Source of the DNA: Sinotaia quadrata
Lineage: Eukaryota; Mollusca; Gastropoda; Architaenioglossa; Viviparidae
Direction of reading: 5' to 3'
DNA length: 64,000 bases
Assembly: GCA_028829895.1 (NCBI GenBank)
Contig: CM054182.1
Coordinates: 3,050,001 to 3,114,000 of the forward strand
A program made the translations under genes and the position numbers. Numbering within the stretch: the first letter of the stretch is position 1; every line of letters starts with the position of its first letter. The notes under the pieces were generated by a model. That model was not told the DNA's origin. It worked only from the letters and a program-made list of their open reading frames with translations, and did not search any database. Positions 11,437 to 22,444 of this stretch are shown in pieces.

Positions 11437-11780
11437 CATTATCATTGATTTACAGAACAAATTAAAACTGTGTACTCTACATTATCATTGATTTACAGAA
11501 CAAATTAAAATTGTGTACTCTACATTATCATTGATTTACAAAACAAATTAAAATTGTGTACTCTACATTATCATTGATTTACAGAACAAATTAAAATTGT
11601 GTACTCTACATTATCATTGATTTACAAAACAAATTAAAATCGTGTACTCTACATTATCATTGATTTACAAAACAAATTAAAACTGTGTACTCTACATTAT
11701 CATTGATTTACAAAACAAATTAAAATCGTGTACTCTACATTATCATTGATTTACAGAAAAAATAAATTGTGTACTCTACA
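11437..11780. repeat. 43-bp minisatellite, eight copies
   Basis: The unit contains acattatcattgatttacag; variants are acagaac/acaaaac and aattgtg/aatcgtg/aactgtg. The last copy is partial. Confidence 0.93.
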
Positions 11781-12429
11781 GAATGGAAAGTATGAGGAAG
11801 ATTTTTTAATAATAGTACTTAACAATGTCTGATAGAACAGGTAATTTCTACATTTCTCAATTGCACTTTGAAACAGGGAGATTTTACTAAAATATAATCA
11901 CTACAGATATTGGTTTTGCATATTTTTTTCATTGAACTTTAAAGCCAGAAAAAATCAAAAGAAAAATGTAATATTCTGAGGGATTATCACATGAAACTTT
12001 AAAATAACTTTCATTTGCTGATAGCATGTTAGGACTGAAACCAATCAATTTTTTTCCTAAATGACTAAAAAAAGAAGATACTTCTTGTTTATAATCGTTA
12101 ATTTATAATCAAACGATTGCAATAATGTTTTATTTATAGTTGTGCACAATACTTAATTTATTTATTAATTTTATACTGTTAATTTTATTATTTTCATAAT
12201 TATTAACTTTTAAAAATATTATAATGTGCGTACTGGTTCCTTCATTTATATATTTTAATAATCTGCAGTTTTGTTATTATTAATATTTATTTGTACCTAC
12301 TACATAAATTTCAATATATACATTATATCAAATTGATAATAAACGCGTGATGGAAATATGACCAAACTACAAATCCAAATACTGCTTTAAAAACATTAGA
12401 TGTTTAGATATAGCGAAAGTTAGCAATTA
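11781..12429. other. No recognisable gene
   Basis: Very AT-rich. No ORF, splice-bounded exon or repeat worth naming was seen. Confidence 0.5.
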
Positions 12430-12660
12430 TTCGCCAGGCTAGACTACCTAGATCTACAATTTATCGCCGGGTTAGACTACCTAGATCTACATTTATTCGC
12501 CAGGCTAGACTACCTAGATCTACAATTTATCGCCAGGTTAGACTACCTAGATCTACAATTTATTCGCCAGGCTAGACTACCTAGATCTACAATTTATTGC
12601 CAGGCTAGACTACCTAGATCTACATTTATTCGCCAGGCTAGACTACCTAGATCTACATTC
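12430..12660. repeat. 34-bp minisatellite, seven copies
   Basis: The unit contains gctagactacctagatctac. It carries the palindrome TAGATCTA in every copy. Confidence 0.93.
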
Positions 12661-13208
12661 TTCTTAATAAATTTATTTGCTAGGCATTCACATATTTTAA
12701 TTTAATCAGAGAGGTTAATCGTGGCTGTTTGTGGACTAGATAAATCTATCGTCTGCTTGAATTGCAACTGACCCGCGCTGTCAACGTGTCCGAATGTATC
12801 CTGGATTGCTTTCATCTTCTCTTTCATCAGACTCCAACTGATAAGAGGCTAATTATAGAAGATTTGGAGATATCTTTGGTGATTCATTATCGTTTCGTTT
12901 TTGTTTTCACTCCCTTGACGTCACAAGCTTATGTTTTCCGAAGACGCCCGGAACCTTGTGTTCGGCAATATATTTTAACTCACAAAAGGCATTATTGTCC
13001 ATTCGTAACAGAACAAATAACATATTAAGATTAGGTTTTATCGAAATAATAATGTTTGTTTTACAATTCTAGTGTTTATTTTATTTTATTTTGCAATTCT
13101 GGACAATTCTTGCATTAGTTACAACAAAATTTGAACAAATGAAAGGACTAAGTCAAATCTTTTCTAAACTTAAGCTCATCAAAATTTATATAAGTTTATT
13201 TTGTGATA
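12661..13208. other. Unique flank left of the retrotransposon
   Basis: An 88-codon ORF (12762-13028) is present but has no signal peptide, domain or splice context, so I do not call it a gene. This is the sequence the LTR element inserted into. Confidence 0.45.
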
Positions 13209-13213
13209 ATGTT
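13209..13213. repeat. Target-site duplication, left copy (ATGTT)
   Basis: ATGTT directly precedes the LTR TG at 13214 and recurs at 21522-21526 directly after the other LTR's CA. The 5-bp size fits Ty3/gypsy integrases. Confidence 0.95.
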
Positions 13214-14762
13214 TGTTACGTTTCCAGTATTTATTTAAAGACCCTGCTTAGAATAATTAAAAGACTTTAAATATAATTAATTCTTCCTCTCATATTCTAC
13301 GCAGACTGGTTGCTCAATTTATTATCTGACTAATTAAAAGTGCGTCTTGTAGTTCAGACGACAAATTTACAGACTAATAAACTGCGAACTTTTAGCTAGA
13401 TTTGAAAACAGTTAAATCCCTCTAAATTAATATGCACTCGTCATCAATCTTTCTGCTCATCCGCCCCCATTCAAATCTAAGAATTAATCTAATTGGTCTA
13501 TTGTGCATAGAAATCAACTACTAAGAGGTATTAACAAAGAAAATAAGATTTAATAAAGTTTAACAAATTAACAATAAATCGAATGCAACGCGAATAGTCT
13601 TCACTCTGTCTTTACGCGCCTATGCCTGATTTTTGTCAATCTAAATTGCCAGAAAAGTGTTCCTTTGAGATCTGTACACTTGATCTTGCACTTAGCTCTA
13701 TTCTTGTATCCTTGGTCTCAACACTCAGTCATGCTGATTCGTTCCCTCAGTCCCCCTTTAACGACACACGTGGTGCATAAGGAATGATGTCCCTTTGTTA
13801 GTGGCTAGGAACTGGAATTTTTTGCAGCATGGCCCTCAGAGTGGATTTCGACACGCTTACACCAATAAGCTAATGCAGGTGAGGCATGGGTGAACATGAA
13901 CCATGAGCCGACCTGTGGATGCAACGTGTTTGGATATAATTCTCAACCTAACAGGTCCTACCTAGGCATGGCTCAATTAAATGCGCTGAACAAAGAGTTT
14001 CGACTTCGCGTCGCTTACAATTAGATTTTTAGAAAAAATATAATCGTCTCACATGTGTTCCATTTAACAGTCATGACGTATGAAGCAATAAAATAGATAC
14101 AACGTTAAATTAATGTTCATACAAGGGGTAATTCAAGCCGACAGAGCGCTTCACAATTTACAATTCAAATTACACGCAACAATTGAATTACATGAAGAAT
14201 TCATATCGAGCGCAGCATTCTGGCTCTTAGTGAATTAAAACAATATAAATTAAAGTACAGAAATGGAAAAATGGTTACAATAAATTTATATTCCGTAACA
14301 TATAGGTTTTCAGCTATTTATCTGAACCATGCTCAAGTGTATATGGAAATCATATAATACATAGCACAAATACATACTTAAACAATACATAGGCAAATAC
14401 TATTAAATAAAATGATACCTTTGAGAGAAGTCGAAGGGTACCTTGATTCTCTATGGCGCCGGCTGCCTCTCACGACCCGAGTAAGCTGATGGAATTAGCT
14501 AAAATGTGCTCGAAGTGAGGGAGCGGAAGCGTGTGGGTACATATATAGAAAGGTATATTGCGTATCACGTGACTGTTCGCAAAGCATGTGGTTGGTTCGA
14601 GAACTGGACAATGGTCCTAAAGTTACATAACATCTTGACCTGTTCTAGAAGCACCTAGAAAAAGGAAGCTTTGAACAAAGGGCCAAGGGTTTCAAATATT
14701 CGAATTTGAAGTAAACAAGGCAAGTGGGTCACGAAGTCGGACAATTTTATCAGACTGTGACA
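13214..14762 (-). repeat. 3' LTR of the Gmr1-like element (1549 bp)
   Basis: Begins TGTTACG and ends TGTGACA on the + strand. It contains a TATA-like CTATATATG on the minus strand near 14540, a possible U3 promoter. AATAAA occurs on the minus strand near 13228 and 13318, possible polyadenylation signals. The U3/R/U5 limits are not determined. Confidence 0.95.
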
Positions 14763-14772
14763 CCCCCTCGCT
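14763..14772 (-). promoter_or_regulatory. Polypurine tract for plus-strand priming
   Basis: The minus strand reads GCGAGGGGG immediately before the 3' LTR TG, the expected position and composition for the primer of second-strand synthesis. Confidence 0.8.
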
Positions 14773-14986
14773 TTTGAGGCGTTTATCTTGCCAAAGATAA
14801 AATGCCTCCTACAAATTATGTATGATAAAATGTAGAAGTCCACAATGAAGAAAAATTTACACAAAAAAAAATTTCGACATTCCTAGAAATAAAGTGTGCA
14901 ACTATATTTCATATCTACAGGAAGGAATCCGTAGGGTTCAGTTAATTGATTAAACAACATTCTATCAGTACCGGCACTTGATGGCA

Positions 14987-17900
14987 TCAAGCACGACTCA
15001 TGTAATCTGCGCCAACATTCAAAGACCCTTTGATGTAATGAATATTTGCGTCATACTGTGTCAGAAACAAAGACCAACGCATTAAACGGCTGTTCGTAAA
15101 TTGCGCCTGTCCGAGAAAGGCCAACGGCTGGTGATCGCACTCAATGACAAAGGTTTTTCCGTACAAATAGTTTTCGAACTTTTTTATGGCCCAAACTATT
15201 GCAAGACATTCCTTTTCACTGGTGGAATATTTCTGTTCAGTAGTTGTGAGTTTACGGCTTGCATATGCAACTGGGTGTTTGGTGTCATTGTGTTCTTGTA
15301 ATAACACTGCTCCTAATCCTGTGTTGCTAGCATCAGTCCTTAACAAGAATGGTTTTGTCAGATCTGGCAGTTTAACAACTAAATCTGAAGTCAGTCTAGA
15401 TTTCAGTGTGTCAAAAGCGTTTTGGCATGCATCAGTCCACACTACTTTTGTAGGCATATTTTTACGTGTCAAGTCAGTCAGAGGACATGCAATGGCACTA
15501 AAATCTGGTACGAATTTTCTGTAGTAGTTAGCAAGACCAAGAAAACTTCTAACTTGTGTTTTTGTTAGCGGTTGTGAAGTGTCCTTAAGTTGTGCTATCT
15601 TAGCTTCACTTGGCGACATAGTTCCATGACTCAACTTGTGTCCCAAGAAGTCTAAGGAGAATTGTGCTATTTCACACTTCGTAGGGCGGGCAGTGAGGTT
15701 GGCTTGCTTTAATCTGGCTAGCACATCTCGTAAGAGTGTTAAGTGCTCCTCCCATGTCTGGGTGCCTAGAATTAAATCATCCATGAAGTTCTCAACTCCA
15801 CGTCCGTACAGTGGTTCTAACAATGACCGCATCATTTTAGAAAAAATGCTTGGAGCGTTTGAAACTCCGAAAGGCATAACTTTCCATGTGTAGTTTCCTA
15901 CTGGTGTAGTGAAAGCTAATATGTGTCGATCAGTGTCCTTGACCTTGATTTGCCAAAAACCGCGTGACAAATCTATTTTGGTATAGTAATGAGCGTTAGC
16001 TAGCTTAGTGAAGATGAGATCCGGATCAGGAAGAGGTTCGGCACAAAACTCTGTCACTTGATTGAGTTTGCGGTAGTCTACGCAAAAACGGAACGAGTTA
16101 TCACGTTTTTTAATCAACACGATGGGTGATCCGTAGGCACTGTCAGTCTTCTCTATGACCCCTAGATCTAGCATAGTCTTAATCTCACGTCTAACGTCAT
16201 CTATCTTAGCGTGTGGCAACGGATACGGCTTCAAACGTATCGGTTTGTTGTCAGTCAGCTTCAGTGAAAATTCTATTAAGTCTGTCAACCCTGGTTTGTC
16301 TGTCAGAGTAGATGAGAACTCATTAAGCAATTCATTCACTTCTTTTTTCTGTCTTTCTGTCAAGGCTTCATTTACCCTAACGTCTTTGACAGTTTCGTCC
16401 GTCTGTAGAGGACAGTTTGGTAAAGTACCAGTGACGCAATCAGTATCCCCCTCGTCTTCTGTAACTATCGTCGCTACGACAAAATCAGCTTGAGTGGTTT
16501 GATCCTCACGGCTTATGTACTTTTTGAGTAGGTTAACATGAAAGATTTTCTCTCTCTTTCCTGTCTGCACCTTATAGTTCAGTCCCCCTAGCTTGGCGGT
16601 AACTACAAAGGGCCCCTTCCATTTCATCTGAAGTTTGTTATGTGCTTCAGGAAGCAACAGTAACACTTTGTCATTAACTTCAAATTCTCTAGGTTTGGTG
16701 TGCTTATTGTAATATTCTGCCTGTCTAGACTGAGCTATCGTCAAGTTTTCCCGTGCTATCTTGCCTATAGTTTCAAGACGGTTTCTTAAGTCAGTGACGT
16801 ATGTATAAGTTGTCTTAACTTCGTCATCTGTCTTTTCATCAGTCCAAAGTGCCTTCAAAATCATCATCGGTCCGCGTACAGTACGTCCGTAAAGTAGCTC
16901 AAATGGTGAAAACCCGGTGGAAGATTGTGGCACTTCCCTATATGCAAATAGTAGGGCAGGGATGTATCTGTCCCAGTCTTTCGGTTTATCTGTGGCGAGC
17001 TTTTTAAGTGCTGTTTTTAATGTCCCATTGTATTTTTCAATCAGACCATTTGCCTGGGGGTGGTATGGTGTGCAAGTAAGATGTTTGATGGAAAGTAAGC
17101 GATTTACTTCCTTCATTACGTTGCCTATGAATTGACTCCCCTGATCTGTCAAAATTTCAGTAGGAATTCCAACACGACTCCAAAGACCGAAAAGGGCTTC
17201 GGCGACAGTTTCAGTATCAATATTTTTCAATGGTACTGCGTCGGCGAATCTTGTTGCGTAATCAATAGTGGTCAGCACGTATCGATTACCTCTCGTTGAT
17301 GTGGGTATTATAGGCCCAATCAAATCCAATGCTACGCGCTTGTAGGGTTCACTGATCAGTTCAGGCTCTCCTAACGGTGCGGGTCTGATTGAATTTTTAG
17401 ACTGTGTTCTCTGGCATGTGTCGCAACTTAACACGAATCTACGGATATCGGCAGTGATGTCCGGCCAATAAAACTCACTTGTAATACGACTAGTTGTTTT
17501 TTGTACACCCATGTGTGCACCAAAAAGACTCTCATGACCTAATCGTAATACGTCATTTCGTTTGGTTTGTGGAACGACTAATTGTTTCCGAAATTCGTCT
17601 CCCACTTTCGAATAGCGGTACAATAAACCCTTTTTCAGAATAATGCACGCTTTCTTATTCGAATCGTCAGTGTTGACGTCACTAACAAGTACAGCTTGTC
17701 TGCGTAACTTGTCTAGTGTTTCGTCCTCAGCTTGTAATATTTTAATCTCGCTAACTGTTGCTTTATCTACGGCTGGTGCGGCAGACATCGGTGCAGTCAC
17801 AGATTTGTCTTTACTACTCGCTGCTCTGGTTACAGCGTTAACCAGTGGTGGTTCGGTTGAAGTTTGTTTTTTGCACGGCAAAACATACTTGCAACCAAGG

Positions 17901-19354
17901 ATCACGTCATGCGGTGAGTTTTCCATAACTGCCGCTTTGACTGTTCCTTCTACAAAGTCTGAAACAATCGAGACTTCAGCTACTGGTAAAATGTCTTGTT
18001 CGCCGTTTGCAAAGGTGACAGAGATTGTCTCCCCTGTGTAGTCGGTACGGTTAACTAATGAGGCATTTACAATAGCGTCTAGCTCACACCCTGTATCAAG
18101 CAAAGCGATTGTATCGTGACCGTTTGCCTGTACTGGTGTTCGATTCGATTTTTCCGTTTTAGGTGTATGACTTTCTACTGCATAAACTTTAGCTGTTTTC
18201 TTTTCAGGACATGTTCGTGAAAAATGGCCACTATCACCACAAGTGTAACATGCAAGATTCTTTTTATCTTTCTGTTTGTCGGACTTGTTTTTAGTGTCGG
18301 GTTTAGATGTTTTATCATCGCGTTCACTAGGTGTCTTCCCGTCATTTTTCTTATCCTTTCGAGTCGGCGGTTCGTTCGGTCGAGACTTGTTGTTCGCGTG
18401 TGCGTTCGAGAATTGAGAATGTGCGTCATCAAAGCGATCGGCGGCGTTGCCTATCTCCTCTAGCGTAGATTTTTCCCTTATTGCTAAGTGAATCAGTAGA
18501 TCTGATTTGTATGACCCGAGAATGTGGTCTTTTACCATTTCATCCCTAAGACCTGCGTATGTCTGTGGAGTTTCAGCTAGATCTATCCATCTTTGGAACA
18601 AGTCCGTGACGCGTCGTATGTACTGTGCGTGCGTCTCTGAACTCGCTTTCGTGGCCTGTTTAAACTTACGTCGGTATGTGTCGGCTGTGAGTTTGTAACG
18701 TTTCAATAATGCGGCCTTGACTGTGTCGTAATTATCTGACTCAGAATCGCTAAGCTTATTGAACTCGTTTTTCGCACTGCCCTGCAATAATCCCGATAAA
18801 TTTATCGCCCAATGTTCCGCTGGAATGTTTGTTGCTCTGGCTAATTTTTCAAACGTTTTTAAATACGCGTCTATTTGATCTTTGTTCTCATCAAATGGGA
18901 CCATATTTATCTTTGGAATGATGTTTTCGATTCTACTGTGATTATTTCCATCGCTAGAATGCGAATCACCACTGCTTCTGCGGTCGCGGTTTGGATTAGT
19001 AACTTCTAGTTTCTTTACTTCCCATTCTAACCGTTTTATTTCCGCGTCTGCCGCGATGCGTTTGGCTTCTGTATCCGCTGCGATGCGTTTTGCTTCCGTG
19101 TCTGCTGCTAGCTTTTTAGCCTCAGTTTCAGCCTCTAGTTTTTTTGTTTCGGCTAACTTTTCAGTTTCTAGCTTTTTCAGCTCGCGAGCAGCTATACGTT
19201 CTTCCCTTTCTCTTTCTTTCTCCTTTTCCGCTTTCTCCGCTCTCTCTTTCTCTAGAGCTAACTCGGTTTTGATGTAGTTTGTCAGTTCGTCACCTTGATA
19301 TCCTATCATGATACCGGCTTCTTTCAGGTCTTCGATAACCTGTTTGCGATCCAT
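14987..19354 (-). CDS. gag-pol: Gag-Pol polyprotein with integrase ahead of reverse transcriptase
   Basis: A single uninterrupted 1455-codon polyprotein with no gag/pol frameshift. Residues 30-118 form a charged coiled coil with Glu/Lys/Ala repeats. About 140-320 is a capsid-like gag region. The zinc knuckle is C369-C372-H377-C382 (Cx2Cx4Hx4C). The aspartic protease motif is LLDTG with D420. The integrase has an HHCC-type zinc region (about 607-647), catalytic D677, D737 and E773 (DD35E) and a GPF/Y-type module near 914. Only after this comes reverse transcriptase (about 995-1240, D1128 and FMDD at 1190-1193). RNase H follows, with D1341, E1380, D1407 and D1450 as likely catalytic residues. 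All catalytic residues are present. It would assemble intracellular particles, copy RNA into DNA and integrate it. No envelope gene follows. The start is the first ATG after the primer site, giving an N-terminus MDRKQVIEDL. Confidence 0.96.
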   Translation of the reverse strand: MDRKQVIEDLKEAGIMIGYQGDELTNYIKTELALEKERAEKAEKEKEREREERIAARELKKLETEKLAETKKLEAETEAKKLAADTEAKRIAADTEAKRIAADAEIKRLEWEVKKLEVTNPNRDRRSSGDSHSSDGNNHSRIENIIPKINMVPFDENKDQIDAYLKTFEKLARATNIPAEHWAINLSGLLQGSAKNEFNKLSDSESDNYDTVKAALLKRYKLTADTYRRKFKQATKASSETHAQYIRRVTDLFQRWIDLAETPQTYAGLRDEMVKDHILGSYKSDLLIHLAIREKSTLEEIGNAADRFDDAHSQFSNAHANNKSRPNEPPTRKDKKNDGKTPSERDDKTSKPDTKNKSDKQKDKKNLACYTCGDSGHFSRTCPEKKTAKVYAVESHTPKTEKSNRTPVQANGHDTIALLDTGCELDAIVNASLVNRTDYTGETISVTFANGEQDILPVAEVSIVSDFVEGTVKAAVMENSPHDVILGCKYVLPCKKQTSTEPPLVNAVTRAASSKDKSVTAPMSAAPAVDKATVSEIKILQAEDETLDKLRRQAVLVSDVNTDDSNKKACIILKKGLLYRYSKVGDEFRKQLVVPQTKRNDVLRLGHESLFGAHMGVQKTTSRITSEFYWPDITADIRRFVLSCDTCQRTQSKNSIRPAPLGEPELISEPYKRVALDLIGPIIPTSTRGNRYVLTTIDYATRFADAVPLKNIDTETVAEALFGLWSRVGIPTEILTDQGSQFIGNVMKEVNRLLSIKHLTCTPYHPQANGLIEKYNGTLKTALKKLATDKPKDWDRYIPALLFAYREVPQSSTGFSPFELLYGRTVRGPMMILKALWTDEKTDDEVKTTYTYVTDLRNRLETIGKIARENLTIAQSRQAEYYNKHTKPREFEVNDKVLLLLPEAHNKLQMKWKGPFVVTAKLGGLNYKVQTGKREKIFHVNLLKKYISREDQTTQADFVVATIVTEDEGDTDCVTGTLPNCPLQTDETVKDVRVNEALTERQKKEVNELLNEFSSTLTDKPGLTDLIEFSLKLTDNKPIRLKPYPLPHAKIDDVRREIKTMLDLGVIEKTDSAYGSPIVLIKKRDNSFRFCVDYRKLNQVTEFCAEPLPDPDLIFTKLANAHYYTKIDLSRGFWQIKVKDTDRHILAFTTPVGNYTWKVMPFGVSNAPSIFSKMMRSLLEPLYGRGVENFMDDLILGTQTWEEHLTLLRDVLARLKQANLTARPTKCEIAQFSLDFLGHKLSHGTMSPSEAKIAQLKDTSQPLTKTQVRSFLGLANYYRKFVPDFSAIACPLTDLTRKNMPTKVVWTDACQNAFDTLKSRLTSDLVVKLPDLTKPFLLRTDASNTGLGAVLLQEHNDTKHPVAYASRKLTTTEQKYSTSEKECLAIVWAIKKFENYLYGKTFVIECDHQPLAFLGQAQFTNSRLMRWSLFLTQYDANIHYIKGSLNVGADYMSRA

Positions 19355-19953
19355 TTTACTGTCTTAGCGCGCTGGCTACAATAAGAATGTATCTCGTGAA
19401 TTGTGTGTTTTAACCGTCGGCGATAACTCCGCTTATCCCGAAAATAACTTTTAGGCTACAACCTTACAAAAATTATTTAATTTACTCAGAACACCTTCCG
19501 AAATAAATTACGCGTTAACTCTTTACACGTTTCACCTGCTTGTCACAGTGTCCGCTGTTCCAAGACTTCCGTAATGTCACGGCTCCTACCATACAACATT
19601 ACACATTATATCTAGCACCCTAAATATAATAGTCCGAAGTCTGTTACTACCGATAACTCTCCTAGCTGGCGGTATAACCTTCGACTCCTCACAATGAAGT
19701 ACTCAGTAACACAATACTAAATAAATCATTCAATAGCTAACATGACATATTTAACTACGCTTAAATATATCAACATTAACTAACATGCACGCTACTCTGC
19801 AAAAGAATACATGCACATGTCACAACAAAAGCAAAGAAAATCAGTGATACAAAAATCAAAAGAACAATTGGCAATTCTGTTCGTTCGTTCGTTTCTAGGT
19901 TATGATGCGCCCTATGTATAAAAATGTTACAATTTACAATTTAATACATATCA
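19355..19953 (-). other. 5' leader of the retrotransposon
   Basis: About 600 nt between the primer site and the gag start. It is AT-rich with no long ORF. It would hold any packaging and dimerisation signals, which I cannot identify by eye. Confidence 0.6.
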
Positions 19954-19971
19954 ATCCCGGACGAGCCCCCA
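19954..19971 (-). promoter_or_regulatory. tRNA-Pro primer binding site
   Basis: The minus strand reads TGGGGGCTCGTCCGGGAT, an 18-nt complement of the 3' end (with CCA) of animal tRNA-Pro. It lies 2 nt after the 5' LTR. The same PBS sequence is known from murine leukaemia-type retroviruses; here it only indicates the primer tRNA. Confidence 0.92.
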
Positions 19972-19973
19972 CT

Positions 19974-21521
19974 TGTTACGTTTCCAGTATTTATTTAAAG
20001 ACCCTGCTTAGAATAATTAAAAGACTTTAAATATAATTAATTCTTCCTCTCATATTCTACGCAGACTGGTTGCTCAATTTATTATCTGACTAATTAAAAG
20101 TGCGTCTTGTAGTTCAGACGACAAATTTACAGACTAATAAACTGCGAACTTTTAGCTAGATTTGAAAACAGTTAAATCCCTCTAAATTAATATGCACTCG
20201 TCATCAATCTTTCTGCTCATCCGCCCCCATTCAAATCTAAGAATTAATCTAATTGGTCTATTGTGCATAGAAATCAACTACTAAGAGGTATTAACAAAGA
20301 AAATAAGATTTAATAAAGTTTAACAAATTAACAATAAATCGAATGCAACGCGAATAGTCTTCACTCTGTCTTTACGCACCTATGCCTGATTTTTGTCAAT
20401 CTAAATTGCCAGAAAAGTGTTCCTTTGAGATCTGTACACTTGATCTTGCACTTAGCTCTATTCTTGTATCCTTGGTCTCAACACTCAGTCATGCTGATTC
20501 GTTCCCTCAGTCCCCCTTTAACGACACACGTGGTGCATAAGGAATGATGTCCCTTTGTTAGTGGCTAGGAACTGGAATTTTTTGCAGCATGGCCCTCAGA
20601 GTGGATTTCGACACGCTTACACCAATAAGCTAATGCAGGTGAGGCATGGGTGAACATGAACCATGAGCCGACCTGTGGATGCAACGTGTTTGGATATAAT
20701 TCTCAACCTAACAGGTCCTACCTAGGCATGGCTCAATTAAATGCGCTGAACAAAGAGTTTCGACTTCGCGTCGCTTACAATTAGATTTTAGAAAAAATAT
20801 AATCGTCTCACATGTGTTCCATTTAACAGTCATGACGTATGAAGCAATAAAATAGATACAACGTTAAATTAATGTTCATACAAGGGGTAATTCAAGCCGA
20901 CAGAGCGCTTCACAATTTACAATTCAAATTACACGCAACAATTGAATTACATGAAGAATTCATATCGAGCGCAGCATTCTGGCTCTTAGTGAATTAAAAC
21001 AATATAAATTAAAGTACAGAAATGGAAAAATGGTTACAATAAATTTATATTCCGTAACATATAGGTTTTCAGCTATTTATCTGAACCATGCTCAAGTGTA
21101 TATGGAAATCATATAATACATAGCACAAATACATACTTAAACAATACATAGGCAAATACTATTAAATAAAATGATACCTTTGAGAGAAGTCGAAGGGTAC
21201 CTTGATTCTCTATGGCGCCGGCTGCCTCTCACGACCCGAGTAAGCTGATGGAATTAGCTAAAATGTGCTCGAAGTGAGGGAGCGGAAGCGTGTGGGTACA
21301 TATATAGAAAGGTATATTGCGTATCACGTGACTGTTCGCAAAGCATGTGGTTGGTTCGAGAACTGGACAATGGTCCTAAAGTTACATAACATCTTGACCT
21401 GTTCTAGAAGCACCTAGAAAAAGGAAGCTTTGAACAAAGGGCCAAGGGTTTCAAATATTCGAATTTGAAGTAAACAAGGCAAGTGGGTCACGAAGTCGGA
21501 CAATTTTATCAGACTGTGACA
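19974..21521 (-). repeat. 5' LTR of the Gmr1-like element (1548 bp)
   Basis: Starts TGTTACG and ends TGTGACA on the + strand. It is identical to the other LTR except for one substitution and a 1-bp indel. In element orientation this is the promoter-bearing LTR. Confidence 0.95.
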
Positions 21522-21526
21522 ATGTT
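21522..21526. repeat. Target-site duplication, right copy (ATGTT)
   Basis: Identical to 13209-13213. Confidence 0.95.
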
Positions 21527-22444
21527 CCAGTTCGCACTCGTGCAGTGTATTGATAACACATCAGGAAAAAATCATAATAATATATAGCAAGCAAATAAAC
21601 ATTATAGAGGAATGTATAGACAGAATAATTGGTGGAAATAGGTAGACTTGCTCGTAAGCAGGGTGAGGGATAGACGGATGGATAGTACAAAAAGTATTAA
21701 ATGCAAATCACTGCAACAGTCATATTAGATATTATTTTGTAAAACTTACAATTACCAGACAACTTTGTAAGTACTAAGTTTCGCAGATTAATTTTAGTGT
21801 CTAAAGATCTATTGGGATTAAGTAGAGATTCGCCATCCTTTAATTAACATAAACTGAGATTTAGACTTAATATTATGCCTTGAGAAATCCATACCAGGCT
21901 TTGTTTTAGGATACTTGAGCAATGCCTGTCAATTTTAAACCGTTAATACTGTTACCCTTCACATATCGCTCCAAAGAAGGCGTCAAAAGTGATTGACAGT
22001 GATTGACAGCATCGAAAGGAATATAGTTGACTCAAACCGATTCTGTAAGATGTCTGAGGTAAACCAGTTTGCATAACAATAAACTAGTTTATAGACAAGT
22101 ACGCCAAATCTGTTCACCGCTGAGCCAGTATATAACTAGTCATATGTATTTTTATGAATATTTTTTATATATTTCAGAGGGTATGTTGAATTATTCAAAA
22201 TTAGGGTACACACTACACAATCTTTATGATAAAATACCCACGTGACATTGATCATGATGAATATGGAAAGGTAATATTAAAAACCTGCAAAATATCAGTC
22301 TACAGACAATAAAACTGGGGAAAATACTGGTGTAAATGAAACTGGTTTATTCTGAGCATGGGTGATTTTTTGGCAGCACTGATGTAGAGTTAACTCTCAC
22401 AGTAATGATTGTTTCATAAATAATACTAATTAAAACCTCTTCGG
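21527..22444. other. Unique flank right of the retrotransposon
   Basis: AT-rich sequence. No gene, splice-bounded exon or repeat recognised. Confidence 0.45.

Larger units (their letters stand above)
13214..21521 (-). mobile_element. Complete Gmr1-like Ty3/gypsy LTR retrotransposon
   Basis: An 8.3-kb element on the minus strand, bounded by TG...CA LTRs of about 1549 bp and a 5-bp ATGTT duplication. In element orientation it has: 5' LTR (21521-19974), a 2-nt spacer, an 18-nt tRNA-Pro primer site, a leader of about 600 nt, one intact gag-pol ORF, a short non-coding tail, a polypurine tract and the 3' LTR (14762-13214). Reading both LTRs side by side I find one substitution (13618 G versus 20378 A) and one 1-bp indel (T run near 14030 versus 20787), so insertion is very recent. 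The coding order has integrase before reverse transcriptase. That is the Ty1/copia-like order found within Ty3/gypsy only in the Gmr1-like group. The element therefore looks complete and possibly autonomous. Confidence 0.95.

Noticed and set aside
12762..13028. 88-codon ORF left of the retrotransposon
   Set aside because: No signal peptide, domain, repeat or splice context; length is within chance expectation.
15101..19277. Plus-strand ORFs inside the retrotransposon
   Set aside because: Shadows of the gag-pol frame, which has all expected catalytic motifs.
19954..19971. Match to a gammaretrovirus primer site suggesting an endogenous retrovirus
   Set aside because: The match only reflects tRNA-Pro use. 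There is no envelope gene, and the domain order and LTR features indicate a Ty3/gypsy Gmr1-like retrotransposon.
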